Part shown: piece by piece, positions 1-13,463 of the stretch
Position numbering within the stretch: position 1 is the stretch's first letter
How the letters are laid out: every line of letters starts with the position of its first letter
Assembly (NCBI RefSeq): GCF_034190915.1
Contig: NW_026947506.1
Location: forward strand, 9,113,501 to 9,177,500
Direction of reading: 5' to 3'
Origin: Cavia porcellus
Lineage: Eukaryota; Chordata; Mammalia; Rodentia; Caviidae
Length of the DNA stretch: 64,000 bases
Program-made: the position numbers and the translations under genes
The notes under the pieces: generated by a model
The model's database searches: none
What the model was told of the DNA's origin: nothing
What the model saw: only the letters and a program-made list of their open reading frames with translations

Positions 1-1180
1 CATCCCTCCACCGGGGGGCACTGTGGCACCTGCCACTTCTCACACATCAAACTTCTGCCTTCTATGTCCTCAGTGAGAACTGGTAGACAAAGCTAAAACA
101 AGTGTCATTGAGATGAAGTTAGATCCAGTTTTCAGTTTGCAGAGTTCATGTTCACCCCGAGCACTCCATCAGGGAGGGTCCTGTCGGCTCCGTGCACCCT
201 TTCCTGTGCATTTGCCCCAGGTCAGAGCGGGACAGGGCAGGACAGGCTGAATAAGTTCCCATAGGACACCCGCAGCCCCACAGGGTACTGATGTCAGGGC
301 TAGGGCTGAAGGGTCCCCCGACTGTGTGCAGTGTTTCAGTTATTTACTGGTACACACAGACTGCCCATGTGGGGTGATTGAAAACACTGACAACTCGCAT
401 CTGCTCTACTGTGTCTGTGGTGGAGAGCTTGTGCTCCCTGCAAACCAGTGCTGAGTGTCACAGCAAGGAGGACCCTGTGCCTGAGATCTAGCAGTGACAG
501 AGAGGTCAGGTGCCTGCTTTCTCAGGGCTTAGTGCAGCTGTGTTTACCTGATGGATTTAGATCAAAAAACCCTGACAAAACAACTGACAAAGGCTTTATT
601 TCCACATTCTGACCCTCTTTGTTCAAACTTGCTCTGCAGATGCCTGAGTACTCTCTGCAGGCTCTTGGAGTTTCAGTCTCTCTCCCTGGTTAACAGGGAT
701 GAGCTTTGGTCTCTAAGATCCAGAAAAGTTTCCTTGCAGACTCTGAAACTGACCTGGAGAGGAGCTGGAAGACTGGAGCATTAAGTGCAGACACAGTGTT
801 GCTTCTGTCTGAAGAGGTGATAATCATTGACTCCTTCTGGGGGTTTTGGTGGCCTCTGGGATGCTCCCCTTTTCTCCTGCTTCTCCACACCTCCTTTCTT
901 CTCACAGGCTATGTCTACTGTCATTTCCTGAGCATCTGAACCTAGAACCCTTTGTGCTAAGACTGTCTTCCTTCTGGGAGGGCTGCTCTCTTCTTGGAGC
1001 CATGAAACACTACCATGGTCCTAGCACTTGCTAGAAATTGTAGGGAAAATACATATGTGAGTTGTGACCCCTTGGTCAAAAAAAACACAAAGTATTTCCC
1101 ATGCCAATCTGTTGTCACCACTAAATCCACAAAAACACACCTGAAATGACTTCAGTAATCAAGTAGATAAGATGCCCAGT
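1..1180. other. Unassigned sequence, no gene recognised
   Basis: I read both strands and found no recognisable exon, RNA gene or repeat here. The open frames (up to 77 codons) overlap one another and look like chance frames. The segment adjoins a decayed retroviral pol fragment on its right and could hold unrecognisably decayed pol sequence, but I see no motif that supports this. Confidence 0.4.
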
Positions 1181-1199
1181 CTGTGGATCTCAGCCAATC

Positions 1200-2460
1200 T
1201 ATCCCCTCAGCTGCTCTGCCAGGGCACAGTGGGCTCATGAGCAAATGTTCCGTGGTGATGAAGAGTGTCCACTTCTGCAGCACTTATACTCTGGTGGCAG
1301 GAATGCGGGTTATGTGTGGGCTCGGTTTCATGGATGTCCACTCATTAGTACTGAGCTGGCCACAGCCAATGCCCAGGCTAAAGCAGCAATGACCAACACT
1401 GAGACCAACATATGTCAGCTCTCTTTGGGGGTAAGCCTGTGCCTTTGTGGTAACTGTTTATGCTGTGGTAGGTTTTCCATCTTTAATGGCACAACGCTTG
1501 GAATAAAAGCAAAGAAAGAGGATGTCTCATGCTTTTTCACACGCTCCATCCTGCCTAACCAGGCATATCTTTTGCAGAGGTTGCTTGCGCACACCGAACT
1601 GCAGTTTTTCGCTTTCCAACACAAGTGCACGCCAGTGAATGTCTAGTGAGCTACCCTAACTTCTGTTTTTCCTGGAATAGACACTTGTTCTGGGTATGGA
1701 TTTGCTTCCCTTTCGCATAACTCCTTAGCCCAAAGTTTAGTCCACCAGCTGTGGACTTCCTGAAAGCCTTTCCCACCATCAGCTCATACCCATGAAATGC
1801 ACTGGTCATCCGCATCCCTATCAGCCAAAAGTACCTGGATTGTTAGAACTGTCCAGTGCCTTTTGAAGATCCAGTTACAGTGCCAGCTAGATGGGAACAC
1901 CAAGCAGAACTGGGAAAAAGTTCTCCGGGAGGCTGTACATTCTCTGAATTCGCATCCCATGTGTGCTGTTTGCTATCCTGCCACTGAGATTCACGGGTTC
2001 AGGAATCAAGGGATAGAAATTGATGTGGTAACTTTCACTACTGTCCCTAGTGACCACTGACAAGTTTTGCTCCTTTCTCACATGACCGTATGCTCTCAAG
2101 GCCTCTCAGTCTGTGTTCCAGATGAGGAAATCTTCCCCCACACAGCACCACAATGATTCCCTTGAACTAGTGCCTAAGACTTCCCTGGCCATTTTTCAGG
2201 GTCTCATCCACGAGTCAAAGGATGAGAAAGGAGTTACATTTTGTAGCATAAGCATGCTTCCTTGCTTCCACAAAACCTGTACAATGGAAGTAAAGAAGCA
2301 TATGTTTGGAGTATGGATGGTCCATTTGAATCTCTTCTAGCATTGGTCTGCTATTTAATAAAGTCAGGGAAACGACATCACCTACACCCAGACCAAAATG
2401 AAAATAGCCCCAAAACTTTCAGACTAAATTATAGATCACTTTATCTGGTAAAGAATTAAG
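1200..2460 (+). pseudogene. ERV-L-like (class III) pol remnant: integrase and dUTPase
   Basis: Plus-strand frames around 1245-1400, 1800-2060 and 2080-2455 read like pieces of the 3' end of a class III endogenous retrovirus pol gene. The piece near 1850-2000 resembles the end of the integrase core, with a CQLDGN then NWEKVL run. The piece near 2115-2420 resembles the dUTPase that ERV-L elements carry after integrase, with a YNGSKEAYVW run near 2270-2310. Several stops and frame changes separate the pieces, so no protein can be made. No LTR was found on either side. The family call comes from general resemblance read by eye; a translated search against ERV-L pol would settle it. Confidence 0.55.
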
Positions 2461-2990
2461 CGTCAATGAGGCACTTACTGAAGGCCACGGAAAAAAAGTA
2501 CAATGGCTAACAGAAGACCAGAACCTGTTACAAAAATGAAAATTAGAATTGTCATGAACATTTCTTTCTTTTTGTTAAAACGTTTGTATGTATATGCACA
2601 GAGACTAAAGAAATCTTTTCTTTCTTTGTTGGTATTTTTATACCACAGGAAAACATTGAGTGAGGTAATATCAATACATACACATTGTTAAATCTACATT
2701 ATATTGAACTTATGAAATATTAGGAAAAGAGAAGATATGACTCAAAACATCAGCTTCAACTCAGGGAAGATTATTAGCTCTTTTTTCTTTTGTACAGAGG
2801 ATAGTAGTATCGTATTAGGGAGTTATAAAGTTGTTTTACTTGGAGACTAAGTACAATTTTAAATTGTGTCCAACTGCAAACCCGACAAGGGGTATCTTGC
2901 AATTATTACTCATGATACATCAGTGGCTAGATGATATAAGTACTAGGTGATTAAAAGGGCGCAATTTTCTTGTTTCTATGAGATGTTACA
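2461..2990. other. A/T-rich spacer, nothing recognised
   Basis: The stretch between the ERV-L-like remnant and the duplicated unit is A/T-rich. I see no gene, RNA or assignable repeat in it. Confidence 0.35.
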
Positions 2991-3562
2991 CAGATCATTG
3001 CTATATAGGCCAGCAAACTGTGGAGACAGAACAGGCACTAATTGTAGGTGCCACCAACCAGTACATTTTCCAGCCCAGCAGATGCGTAGCTGCCACATTT
3101 GAAATCACGACGTGCTGCAGATCTTCACACAGCAAAAGATACAGAGAGCCCTGCACCCAGGTTAGGATTCGCACATCCAGAGGCCTGGGCTCAGTTCCCT
3201 GAGGGGCTAACCTGCTTCAGCCTGTCCTAACTGTTCTGCTGTGACCTCAGGCAATCACAGATGGATGTGGGGACACAGCAGCCAGGACACTCCCTGAACT
3301 AGTGAAAAGAGGTGGGAACATGAGAACTGGAAACTACGAAGGGGTCATCTGGAAGACTTTTCTACTTCATCCACCCAGTCTCAGGGAAGAAGCAGCTGAA
3401 CAGTCTTGGGTGAGAGAACCAGAGGTTCCCACTGGTCCCTGGGGAGGGACGCATCACTGCAGTGCAGGACACATGCTGCAATGTTCCATTGTGTTTATGT
3501 CTGTCTACTCCTTTAAATACATGTGTGCTTAGAAATCAGCTTTCAAACCTACAAACATCATT

Positions 3563-5464
3563 AGCAAATTTATTTTTTATTTTAAAAAATACATATATAT
3601 AAAGGGAGAGATTAAGATGAAAGAGGACATAACAACACAGGTCAGAACAGAACAATTTAAGCAACATAGTGTTTCACCACAGAATAACTCAAAATAACAG
3701 TAGTTACCATAATGTTTCTCTCCTTGAAATATTTGAGTATAACTTTGTAAACTATCAAATATAACAAGACAGTGTAAAATCATTCAAGAGGGTAAAAGTA
3801 TTACAGGGTATTTAGAACCAACTAACAGAAAACGAACAACAGTTTCTATATTATCTCCTTGACTATAAAATATTTTGTTTACACTATCACATATAATAAA
3901 ATACAATAAGGTACAACATGATAAAACCAATGGAGACAGAAGAACAACAGTTTGATGGGGCTTCAAAACAAGCTGATATTAGAGGCTGGGCATTTAGCTC
4001 AGTGGCATAAGCACCTGCCTTGCAAGCAGGGAGTTGTGAGTTCGATCCCTGGTACCGATAAAAAGGAAAAAGACAAAAGCTGATATTAAATCAGCACTAG
4101 CTATTATAATGTCTTGTTTTCTTCAAAATAACTGTTCATAACATCACAGACAACCCAGAATAAAACCATTCCACTTAATGAATGAAAACATTATAAGGCT
4201 TCAAAACAATATAATAGGAAATCATGATTACCACATGCTTTTATGTATTCTTATCATTTCTCACACTAGGAAAACTATTCAGTATTTATATATGTGAGTT
4301 TAATATATTTCGCTTATGAGTATGGTCTCCAGCTGAGCCCATTTATTTATAAATATCTCAATATGATCCTTCTTTATAGCTGAGTAGTAATCCATTGTAT
4401 AAAAATACCACAACTTTTTATCCATTCCTCTGTTGATGGACACTTGGGTTGTTTCCAAGATCTGGCGATTACAAATTGTGCTGCTATAACATAGGTGCGC
4501 ATGTATCACTGTGGTATGATGCTTTCAGTTCTTCTGGGAATATGCCTAGAAGTGGAATAGCTGGAACACATGGGACTTCCAATCCCAGCTTTTTGAGACA
4601 TCTCCAGACTGACCTCCACAATGGTTGCACCAGTCTACACTCTTACCAACAGTGCAGGAGAGTTCCTTTTTCCCCACAGCCTCTCCAGCATTTGTTGTTG
4701 GTTTTCTTGATTCTGGCCATTCTTTCAGGAGTGAGATGGAATATCAGTGTAGTATTAATGTGCATTTCTCTAATGAGTAATGATGATGAACATTTTTTCA
4801 TGTATGTATTTGCCATTTGTATTTCTTCATCGTGAATTGTACTTCTTCATCTGAGAATTGTGTATTCATCTCAGATGCCCATTTTTGGATTGGATCTTTG
4901 AATTTTGGGGGTCTGATTTTTTTAATTCTTTTTGTTTTATATAGAAGTCCTTTGTCTGAGAGACAGTTCATTAAGATTCTTTCCCAGTTTGTGGGTTTTT
5001 GTTTCAATATGCTGGAGATTTCTTTTGACTTGCAAAAACTTTTTAATAAGAGGTGATCCCAGTTATTGATTCTGGGAAGTATTTCCTGTGTGGTTTGAAT
5101 CCTGTTCATGATTTCTCTATATACCCATATGTCTTCAAGGTTTTTACCCAATTTGTCTTCCAATAGATTTAGTGTTTCTGTATTAATATTCAGATCTTTA
5201 TTTAGATTTTAATTTAGTACATGGTGATAGGCATGGGTCTAGTTTTAGTTTTTGGTGTATGGAGAGCCAGTTTTTCCAACACCATTTATTAAAGAGACTA
5301 TCATTCTTCCAGTGAATATGTTTGACCCCTTTATCAAAGATAAGGTGGTTGAGTGTGTTTTTAGTTGTGGTTGCACCTTCTAATCTATTCCATTGATCTT
5401 CGGCTCTGTTTTGATTCCAGTACCATATTAATTTTACTACATTTGCTTTCCAACAGCAATTTTA
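3563..5464 (-). mobile_element. 5'-truncated LINE-1, minus strand, with flanking target duplication
   Basis: On the minus strand this holds the end of LINE-1 ORF2 (about 4300-5455, in broken frames including one of 121 codons at 4798-5163) followed by the 3' UTR (3572-4290). The short near-repeat AGCAAATTT (3563-3571) and AGCAATTTT (5456-5464) is a likely target-site duplication. Unit B lacks the insertion at its matching site near 28530-28560, so the element arrived after the duplication. A SINE later entered its 3' UTR. Confidence 0.85.
3982..4076 (+). mobile_element. ID-like tRNA-derived SINE inside LINE-1
   Basis: The body has the internal promoter boxes of a tRNA gene: TTTAGCTCAGTGGCATAAG (A box side) and GAGTTCGATCC (B box). 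An A-rich tail follows. It is flanked by a perfect 12-bp target duplication, AAGCTGATATTA, at 3970-3981 and 4077-4088. The tail and duplication show a retroposed SINE, not a functional tRNA gene. Confidence 0.92.
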
Positions 5465-7394
5465 AGATCACACATTTATGTGTGAATGACTTTACTTCTA
5501 GGTAGGACTCATAAACATGATTACTAGAGGACTGAGGAGGAGGTCACTTGGCCCAGGGGAAAACGTAACATTGTGCAGGCATGGGCACAGGCAGTGCAGG
5601 GTTTTCCTGGGTACTAAAGATCCACCATGCTGTGGGAACAGGTTTTGAAGTGATTCATGTTAACTTCACTTCCTTGTGTCAAGACCTCAGGCTTACCATA
5701 TCTCTCATGGAGAGAAGACCAAGGCTTGTTAGAAGCAAAGGACACTGGCCATCTTGCCCTGCTGTCCACACCAGCTCTGTGCACAAACAATTCACACTGT
5801 GGGAGGTCACTGAGCCCCTAACGATCCATGGTGCGCCTTGGTTGGTAGCCCCCGGTGGTTTCCCAGAGACCCGGTGTTCAATGGTACAGTCACATGGATC
5901 AGCCCTCACATGAGTAATACACACCCCCTCCATGCGGAGAAGGCAAAAAGCCTTTCTGACAAGCCCAGGACAGGTCGATCACACACTAGACCAGGAAGCC
6001 TATTCTAGCCCAGGCCTTCTGCCCTGCATTGCTCTGGAAGTGGCCTGCATGGCTGCTGCTGGAAACAGAGAGGGAAATGCTAACCCTCCCAGCATGTGTG
6101 TCTATCACCAGAGGACCTAGCACCATCACCTAGCAAGGAGACAGCCCTGGCCAGGGTCACAGATCCCAGCGAGATCACTGTCCCAGGAAAATCCACTGTG
6201 CTCTCAGGGATGTGAACAGCTTAGTGCTCTTAAAACTTTGAAACTTGTCCCATGGCTCTAGGTTTAAACTGCTGAATGAGGAAAGATGCAGCCAGCCTGT
6301 GTCCCCTTGGGACCATGTGGCCTTTCCCAGGTGATGCTGGACTTCAGCTTAACAAAAGAAGACACTGGGATTCTCTTCCGAGCCTTCCTAATGCAGTGTG
6401 GCTCCTCAGTGCTCACTGAGTGCCCCTGGACATTGGCACCTGCAGCCCTTGCTGATGCACTGAAGGGGAGGACAGATGTGTGCGCATGGTGACCAGAGTT
6501 CTGGGCACTGACCCAGGGGAATGGACACAAAAAGACCCCTGTGGGAGGCATCCTGTGAATGGAAGCAAATTTTACAGTTGTTCTATGAGCTCTAAGACTG
6601 CGGCACCACAAAATATTCTGGATATTCTTATGGAAAAAGAGTAACGATGCTGAAACATCAATTTGACAAGTCAGATGACAAAAGGACAATAAAAAGTTTG
6701 ATATCCACTATGATAAAGAGTGCATAAAAGAAAAGGAATGTATGGTAAAATATTGAGAATTCTTGCTATTGAACTATGAATAAGGTTTGTTTGGAATACT
6801 TTCGAATCATTTTATAAGAATATTTGTTTCTTCCCACATATACCAAAATGTCATCTTAAGTCTTTTAAAATTCAAAAGTGGTTGTTTGCAGAAACCGAAA
6901 TGTTGAAGTCCCATAGGAAAAAGGCTCCAAGGGATCCTCCAGGTTAAACCACATTTCCAGAATGCCCCCTAATGCTATAACTAGTATGGAACCCCAAGAA
7001 AGGAAAATACACAGAGACACAGTTGTGCTCCTCACAGGGTTACTCACTAAAAACGAAAGTCCCTCCCAAAGTCCCTCCATATAGCACTGAAGAAACCAAG
7101 TATGGACTGGGTCCATTCTGGCCTGCAGCTGTGTTGGGGAGGAAAGAAGCTGTAACAGGCAGCAATGGAGCTGAACCACCAGCAGCTCCAGAGAGAAATG
7201 AGTCTGCAGAGCAGGGAAGTGGAGAAGTACGGTTGCGGCCCCCGTGACCTGAAGCCTCTAGAAGAAAGAAAATCTACAAGACAGATGGTGGAGCAGAAGA
7301 TTCTCAGGGAACAGGAAGGGTATCTTAATTATAGCTTAAAGTACTCACTTTTTCATTTTGGGTCATTATAAATTGTTTATAATGGATTTATCAT

Positions 7395-7485
7395 AGAGAC
7401 CTATAATCCCAGCAACTCAGGAGGCTGAGGAAGAACTGAAAACATTCAAGGCCAGCATGGAGCAAACCTGATTTCAAGTAAAAGC
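7395..7485 (+). mobile_element. B1/Alu-like SINE fragment, old
   Basis: The run CCTATAATCCCAGCAACTC with GGAGGCTGAGG, then CAAGGCCAGCATGG, is typical of 7SL-derived SINEs. A decayed counterpart lies at about 30480-30590 in unit B, so this SINE was present before the segment was duplicated. Confidence 0.6.
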
Positions 7486-8349
7486 ACCACAAAAACACTA
7501 TAAAAGTTTTCTATAAAAAGTATTAGAAACAAAGGTGATGTTTAAACAGTAATATAGACATGCCAAATGCTAGTGAATTTTAAACCTGCAAATTTTTAAA
7601 TTGAAAATTATAGTTAACATGTGTTAACTTAAATAGAAAAATAATTATGCAACAAAGTAATGATTATTATGAGACACAAACATATACATGTTTTCAGTCA
7701 GAAATGAACATGCACAACTCTGCCATCTGTGTGCAGGACCAAGTTGTAGAACACAGAGTCCCTCACTGAATGCAACTGTGCTTCCATCATGACCTAGCAA
7801 GGTAGGGTGAAAAGCTGAAAAAGAATGAGAGGGGATGTCACAGTCACCACAAGCTCAACACCAAGAGCTGAAGATGGAGGACCGTGGCCCTTGCCTCTCT
7901 CACCAGAGTCTGGCAGTAGGGTACTGAAGGCTGGGCCTGAGCATAGAAGACAGAACATCTCCCTGCCCTACTCAGGACACTGATCACTTAGGCATCTAGG
8001 AAGGGTCTTGCAGTGGTGTCATGGGTCCAAATACTTTCCCAGAGACTGAAAAAAACTTTAACTATGTTAACTATACACAAAATAAAAATGAAAGATTAAG
8101 AGAAAACTGATGTAGGAGTTGAGTCTTTTCCTGGGGAGCAGTAGCAGGTTCTCACAGTAGGGACAAGTAGGTAGCATCAAAATTGGAAAGGCTTCATGGA
8201 AAAGGGGAAGCAAGGAGAACCTGATCACCTGACCATGTGCCAATTACTGTCCAAGGCTGGGGCTCACAGACCAGATCAAGAGAAGTATCCATAGTAGGTG
8301 ATGAGTGAACTTGCAGTATCTCACACACATCTCGTATCTACCTGATAAT

Positions 8350-8480
8350 CCTGTTTACCGTGAGAACAATGAGGCTGAGAGAAACTGAAAACCCTCCCAG
8401 GGACTCACAATATGACAGGAGGAATAGGAGATTCATACTCAGGTCACTGTAACTCCAGTACTGAAGCTTCTCCAACTTCA
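8350..8480 (+). mobile_element. MIR-like SINE remnant
   Basis: The stretch with CAATGAGGCTGAGAGAAACTG and the following segment resembles the conserved core of the old mammalian SINE MIR. It is short and decayed. A repeat-library search would confirm it. Confidence 0.4.
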
Positions 8481-8520
8481 CTGCAAAAGGACCCAGCTCA
8501 CTTCTCTGAGTCCCAGGAAA

Positions 8521-8985
8521 GAGATGTCTTAGTTACTTTTATCTTGTTACTGAGACAAAATACTCAATTCCCAAAGGGAGAAAAATTTTATTTAACTCAA
8601 GGTTTGTTGAAATTTCAGTCCATATCAGCTGGCTCCAAGGCAGCGTGACTCATAGCAGAGGGGCAAGAGTTCATGGTGGTAGGAAACAGAAAAACAAGAG
8701 AGGGAGAAAGAGAAAAAGAGGAAAAGAAGAGAGGAGGAGAGGAGAGGAGAGGAGAGGAGAGGAGAGGAGAGGAGAGGAGAGGAGAGGAGAGAAGAGAAGA
8801 GAAAAGAAGAGAAGAGACAACAAACAGACGGACACAATATGGCAAGTATAGCAATCACACCCTGAATCTCATCATTGGACCATAAATCAATCACAAATTC
8901 TAGATTCAGTTGACTCTGAAAACCCCACCCCTCTCATGTCTGTATGAGGCTTTTCAGGGACATCCAGACACAAATCATAACAATA
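8521..8985. mobile_element. Dispersed repeat with inner GGAGA microsatellite
   Basis: This copy starts with a run like TTACTTTTATCTTGTTACTG and ends with GGGACATCCAGACACAAAT. The same head and tail occur at 12410-12770 and 17160-17510, and the head part at 33080-33330, so these are copies of one interspersed family. I cannot name it with certainty; it may be an LTR of the mammalian MaLR group. Confidence 0.5.
8726..8800 (+). repeat. (GGAGA)n / (GAGAA)n microsatellite
   Basis: About a dozen GGAGA units in a row are followed by GAGAA and AAGAA variants. The long low-complexity frames on both strands here (arginine/glutamate-rich or serine/leucine-rich) come from the repeat and are not genes. 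Confidence 0.95.
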
Positions 8986-10019
8986 AAGGAGTATCTTATG
9001 GATTTGTTAGGATGACCCAGCACTTACCAGTAGAGGACAGGTTAGCCACTATTCAGGGCACTTTCTTGTAAGAGAAGTTGCTTACCAGCCCTGACCATGG
9101 TCAAAAAGCAACCATACTTCAGAGTCTACTGCTGCTTGCTGCAAAGAAGAGTTCAAATTGGAAGAGCCACAATCCAAGAAGCACTTGTAACAGGCACTGG
9201 TCAGCCACTGCAGTGCATGAAAGGCTGCTCCAAACACCTCTCTCTGGCTGGTTGTGGTATTCTCCTCCTGAATCCCATGAGGTTTCTCAATCACTGTGGA
9301 CAGAAATTTCCAGAACGCTCTCTGATATTCTCCTCAAGATACATAATCACTTGCTGCCTAAAGTTGACATAAAATTCTCTGAGGCTCTTGCTTACAATCA
9401 AAATCAAAAGAAAGGCTGGAATAGGCTACTTCACACCAAAAATTTTATTAGAAAAGATGCTCCTCTTGAGAAACAAGTTCTAGCTTGTTGGTAGAGCAAA
9501 CGTCTAGCAAGTATGAGTTCTGAGTTCATCCTCAACTCCATAAAAGCAAACCAAAATGAAACAAACACATTTTATATCCCTATACAGAATGACAAGCCAG
9601 GGTGAGTGATAGGAGGACATCAGATGGATTTTGCAGATGGGAGTCATATGAGTTATCTGGATGCAGCTACATATATATGTGCTCTACCAACCCGAGGGCA
9701 TCCACAGACACAGAAGGAAACATCTGTAGAACACTTGGGCACCTGAGTTTAAAGTGAACCGTGAACAGGGTTAAGAACATAACAAACTACAGAATATCCC
9801 TGATACCCCTCATCTTTTCTCTCTGTCTCTGTTGACAAAACTCCTGTCTGGGAAACAGCTAAAACAAAAGCAATCGTCACTGTCAAACCACATGCTAAAT
9901 AACCATCTGATTATTGAATATGTCTGCCTGTACTCAGGAGCCTATGTTCCTATAGGTATTTCTGAAAGAAAAAAAGACAATGAATGGCTAAAGGAAAATA
10001 AAACTGTAGGAGAAGCAAG

Positions 10020-10390
10020 CTAAATGCCCACTCATAGATAAATGGATAAGCATAATGTGGTCAACTGATAGAGCAGTCTACTGGAGCTCAAAGAAGGAAG
10101 ACATTCAGACACCACTGTACAGCACAGATAAACCCTGAGGACATCATGCTAAGTCCAGCTAAATGGTCTCATCAGATCAAACATCTCATGCATGCAGCTC
10201 TATGAGGTCCCCAGAGCAGTTACACTTGTAGATGCAGAAAGGAAAATGGGGGTGGTCGGGGATGGGGAAGAGGGCAAGGAGAGTCATGGTTGATAAGTTC
10301 TACAAGATGCAGAAGATGCAGGGATGGTGGCGATAATTATTGAGGATGTTTCACAGCAGTATGTATGTACTAACTGTTCTTGATCAATGA
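10020..10390 (+). mobile_element. Old LINE-1 ORF2 end / 3' UTR fragment
   Basis: The order of phrases matches the last part of old LINE-1s: a run like ATAGATAAATGGATAAGCAT, then AAACCCTGAGGACATCATGC, then a G-rich stretch. Frames are destroyed. Confidence 0.65.
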
Positions 10391-12409
10391 AAGACCCAAG
10401 ACTGTAAACTAATCAACCCTCCACCACAGCCAAAAGGAACCCTCAGGTAGACTGTGGAGTCTGTGTGGTGACCAAGTGTGAATACAGGCTCTGAGGCAGT
10501 GTTCACAGTCTGGGATACTGTGCACACAGGTGAAGAAAACCAATGAGAGAGTGCTATCTCTGCTCAGTTTCACTGTGAATCTAAACCTGCTCAACAAAAT
10601 AAAGAATATCACCTAAAGCATAAGATTTTGAATGAAGAAAAAGCTGCTCTTAAAGACAGCTGCAGATTCACATCTTGCAGAAGTGAGTTTCATCTACATT
10701 GCAAGAACACTTCTCATAGGACTGAGTCCTTCACTGAGTTCCAACCAGATCCTTGAATCCTGCAAAAAGCAACACAGTACTCTAATCGCGTCCCCAGGTC
10801 ACACATTAGGAACAAGGCTATGAGGACACTGAGGCCTGGCTCCATCTTTAAATGACAGAAAACTTAGAAGGTGTATATGACAGTGCTTTTTGTTAACTTC
10901 AGCTGAATTTCAGTACTGGGAGGTCCATGAAACTGGTACCATTTTCAAAACAAGCTCAAATCTTTCTGTATTGTAATTCAAAACAGATATTTCATGAATA
11001 ACTAGGACCTTCTTCTTTAATTGCATTGTGAATACACATTCACCTGGCAGAGGATATCTGAAGAAATACCTCATTCTGTCTGTACATTTTTAGTTTTCTT
11101 CCTCCTATTTTGTTTCTCAATTATGCATACACTGATGAATATACTGGGGACTTACAAAAATGGTGCACAATGGGTACAGGTCAGAGGAAGATCTCATACT
11201 CAGCATATAAAATGTCTGGGCTTTATTTTCAGCCCTGGAATAAACAAACACACAAAGACAGTGTCAAACAGACAAGCAAAACTCTATACTATGTCTCACC
11301 ACAGAACACAGAAATCAGGATCCCTACATGTGGGCTAGTGCAAATTCAAAAATTTAACTTAGTATCAACCACAAATGAAAGCCACCACTGAAATCCTTGA
11401 GGCCCTCAGAATCACCTGGCTGTTGCAGCTATGTAAATCTCACACCTTCAAGTCTTCTGAGCAGCACCTTCCAATTCATATCTTCCTCTGATTGCCAGGA
11501 TCATCAAATCTGATATCTCTTTGGACTCAGCAATGGTTCTCAACCCAGAACACAAGTGGGAATCAATCAAGACGCTGCTGAATGTGCTGTTCTAACAGCA
11601 GAGATTCTGATTCATTTTGCCTTAGATGGATCCTGAGCTTTGGTAGATTTCAAAAGCTCTCTTAGCGCCTCTCAGTCAGGCAGAATTGAGAGTAACTGTG
11701 TCACAATCAGCCAACTGGAGGACCGTGACTTGACTGCAACCACTGTCTCTGCCTTCACCCTCTTCTGTTATAGATGAAAAGACCTTTGCTTGCTGGGAGG
11801 CCTCTCTATCAGGCTGCAGTCACACTGCCAATATTGAAAACCAATACTTACCAGCAGTGGAACTGTCTTGACCTCCCGCCCTGGGTGTGGAATAGCACTG
11901 GGCACTGCACAACATCACAAGGGCACCAGGATCAAGAGTCCTCCCAGGAGAACTTTCTGTAATGTATGGAAAATCACAGTGGAGAGTGAATGGGTTTGGA
12001 TGCCACCCTGGACTGAGGGTCACAGACAAGGCTGGTTGCTAGGCTCTGACAGGTGGCTCAGTGAATGCAGCTTCTTCCCTCCTGTTTCCCAGATGGGAAA
12101 TCTGAACTGCAAGGTAAAGTAAATGATGGGTAGGGCTAAATATGTGTCAAGAATCTCACAGCAGCAATGACAGTGTGCTTTCTTCTTATGGATGAAGCTT
12201 AGAATCTTCTTAAGGATAAAAGGATTTTCAGCAGTTTCATAGAAACATAGAATTTGAAAAACAAAATAAATATGAGAAAGAAAGGTCATGGAAACAATAA
12301 AACATGTACAGAGGCACAGAGCCAGGAAAAATACTGCTGGAGGCTGGCTGAAACTAAGTTAGTTGCACAAATAGCTAAGAAGACAGGCTATCGCAGGCTG
12401 TAACAGCAA

Positions 12410-12775
12410 TCACTTTCCTTGTCCCTGAGACACAATAACTGATGTCTGCACCATAAACAAGGAGAGGTTTATTTTGGCTCACTGTTTGCAGAGATTCTAT
12501 CCTTAGATGGCTGGAAGCAGGCTGGAAGTGCCAGATGTGGAGGAAATCTGCTTATGCACCAGTGGCCGGAGTACAGTGAAAGGTCCAGGAGACAGAAAGG
12601 AAATGTACAGAGCAGGTCAGGTATGCAGTGACCTGCCTCTTCAGGTAGATTCAGACCCTACCTCATTACAGCAATTCAGCTATAATGTCCCCCAAAGCCC
12701 ACGCACCTTCTAAGATATGCACCCTGAACACCTGAAGTTTAGAGGAGACATCCAGATATAAAATATAACATTCAA
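12410..12775. mobile_element. Dispersed repeat, second copy (pre-dates the duplication)
   Basis: Same family as 8521-8985. It ends in GGAGACATCCAGATATAAAA. A partial counterpart in unit B lies at 33080-33330 with matching flanking sequence, so this copy was in place before the MSMB duplication. Confidence 0.5.
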
Positions 12776-13463
12776 TTCCAATCGCCAAAAGACTCATGTC
12801 AATCTCTTTGTATCCACCTCTAAGAGTTGCCAAAAACTTAACAGTTCTAGCATTACTGAAAAGTCTGTGTCCTGTGTCTCTTCTAAACTCTTACTTGTGA
12901 CCCCATGTAAAAACCAAAAAGAAACAAACCGATATAGAATGCCAAAGGGTAAACATTCCCACTCTAAAATGGAACGGTAGAGGGGGAGGAACAAATAGAG
13001 CTAAAAGCAAGACAGAAACACAGCAAGGCAACCATTAAATCTTGTACCTCCATTTCTAGCACCTCGGGCCAGAAGTGGTCAGATACAGATACTAGCACCA
13101 AAGAGCTTGGGTGGCCCTGCCCTAAGACACTTCTGGGGGTAGCAGATCTCGTGGCATCCCCTTTTGGCTGGCTTTGCTCAAGCCTTGCAGAATTCCTCAG
13201 ATGTCTTACATTCCTGGCTTGTCCAACTTCCTGTGATCTTCACTGCCTTTTCAAGTTCACTCACACAGCTTCATATACTGCCCTGTCTAAGGCACACTTG
13301 CCAGCCCCACAAGCCTTCCTTCCTTCTGAAATGTGAGTGGAAATCTTCCTGACCCTGTAGTTACGTTCAGCATTCCCTGTACCACAGAAATAATGCCATG
13401 TTTAGCCACCCTCTAGTGCCATAGTTGGGCGCTTTTGTACCATAGCTGCAAGAGACCTCACAG

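Noticed and set aside
3982..4060. tRNA gene-like sequences (also near 24642, 36640 and 49242)
   Set aside because: Each has a poly-A or A-rich tail and a flanking target duplication, so they are SINEs, not tRNA genes.
8615..8894. Serine/leucine-rich and arginine/glutamate-rich frames
   Set aside because: They are direct products of the GGAGA microsatellite on each strand.
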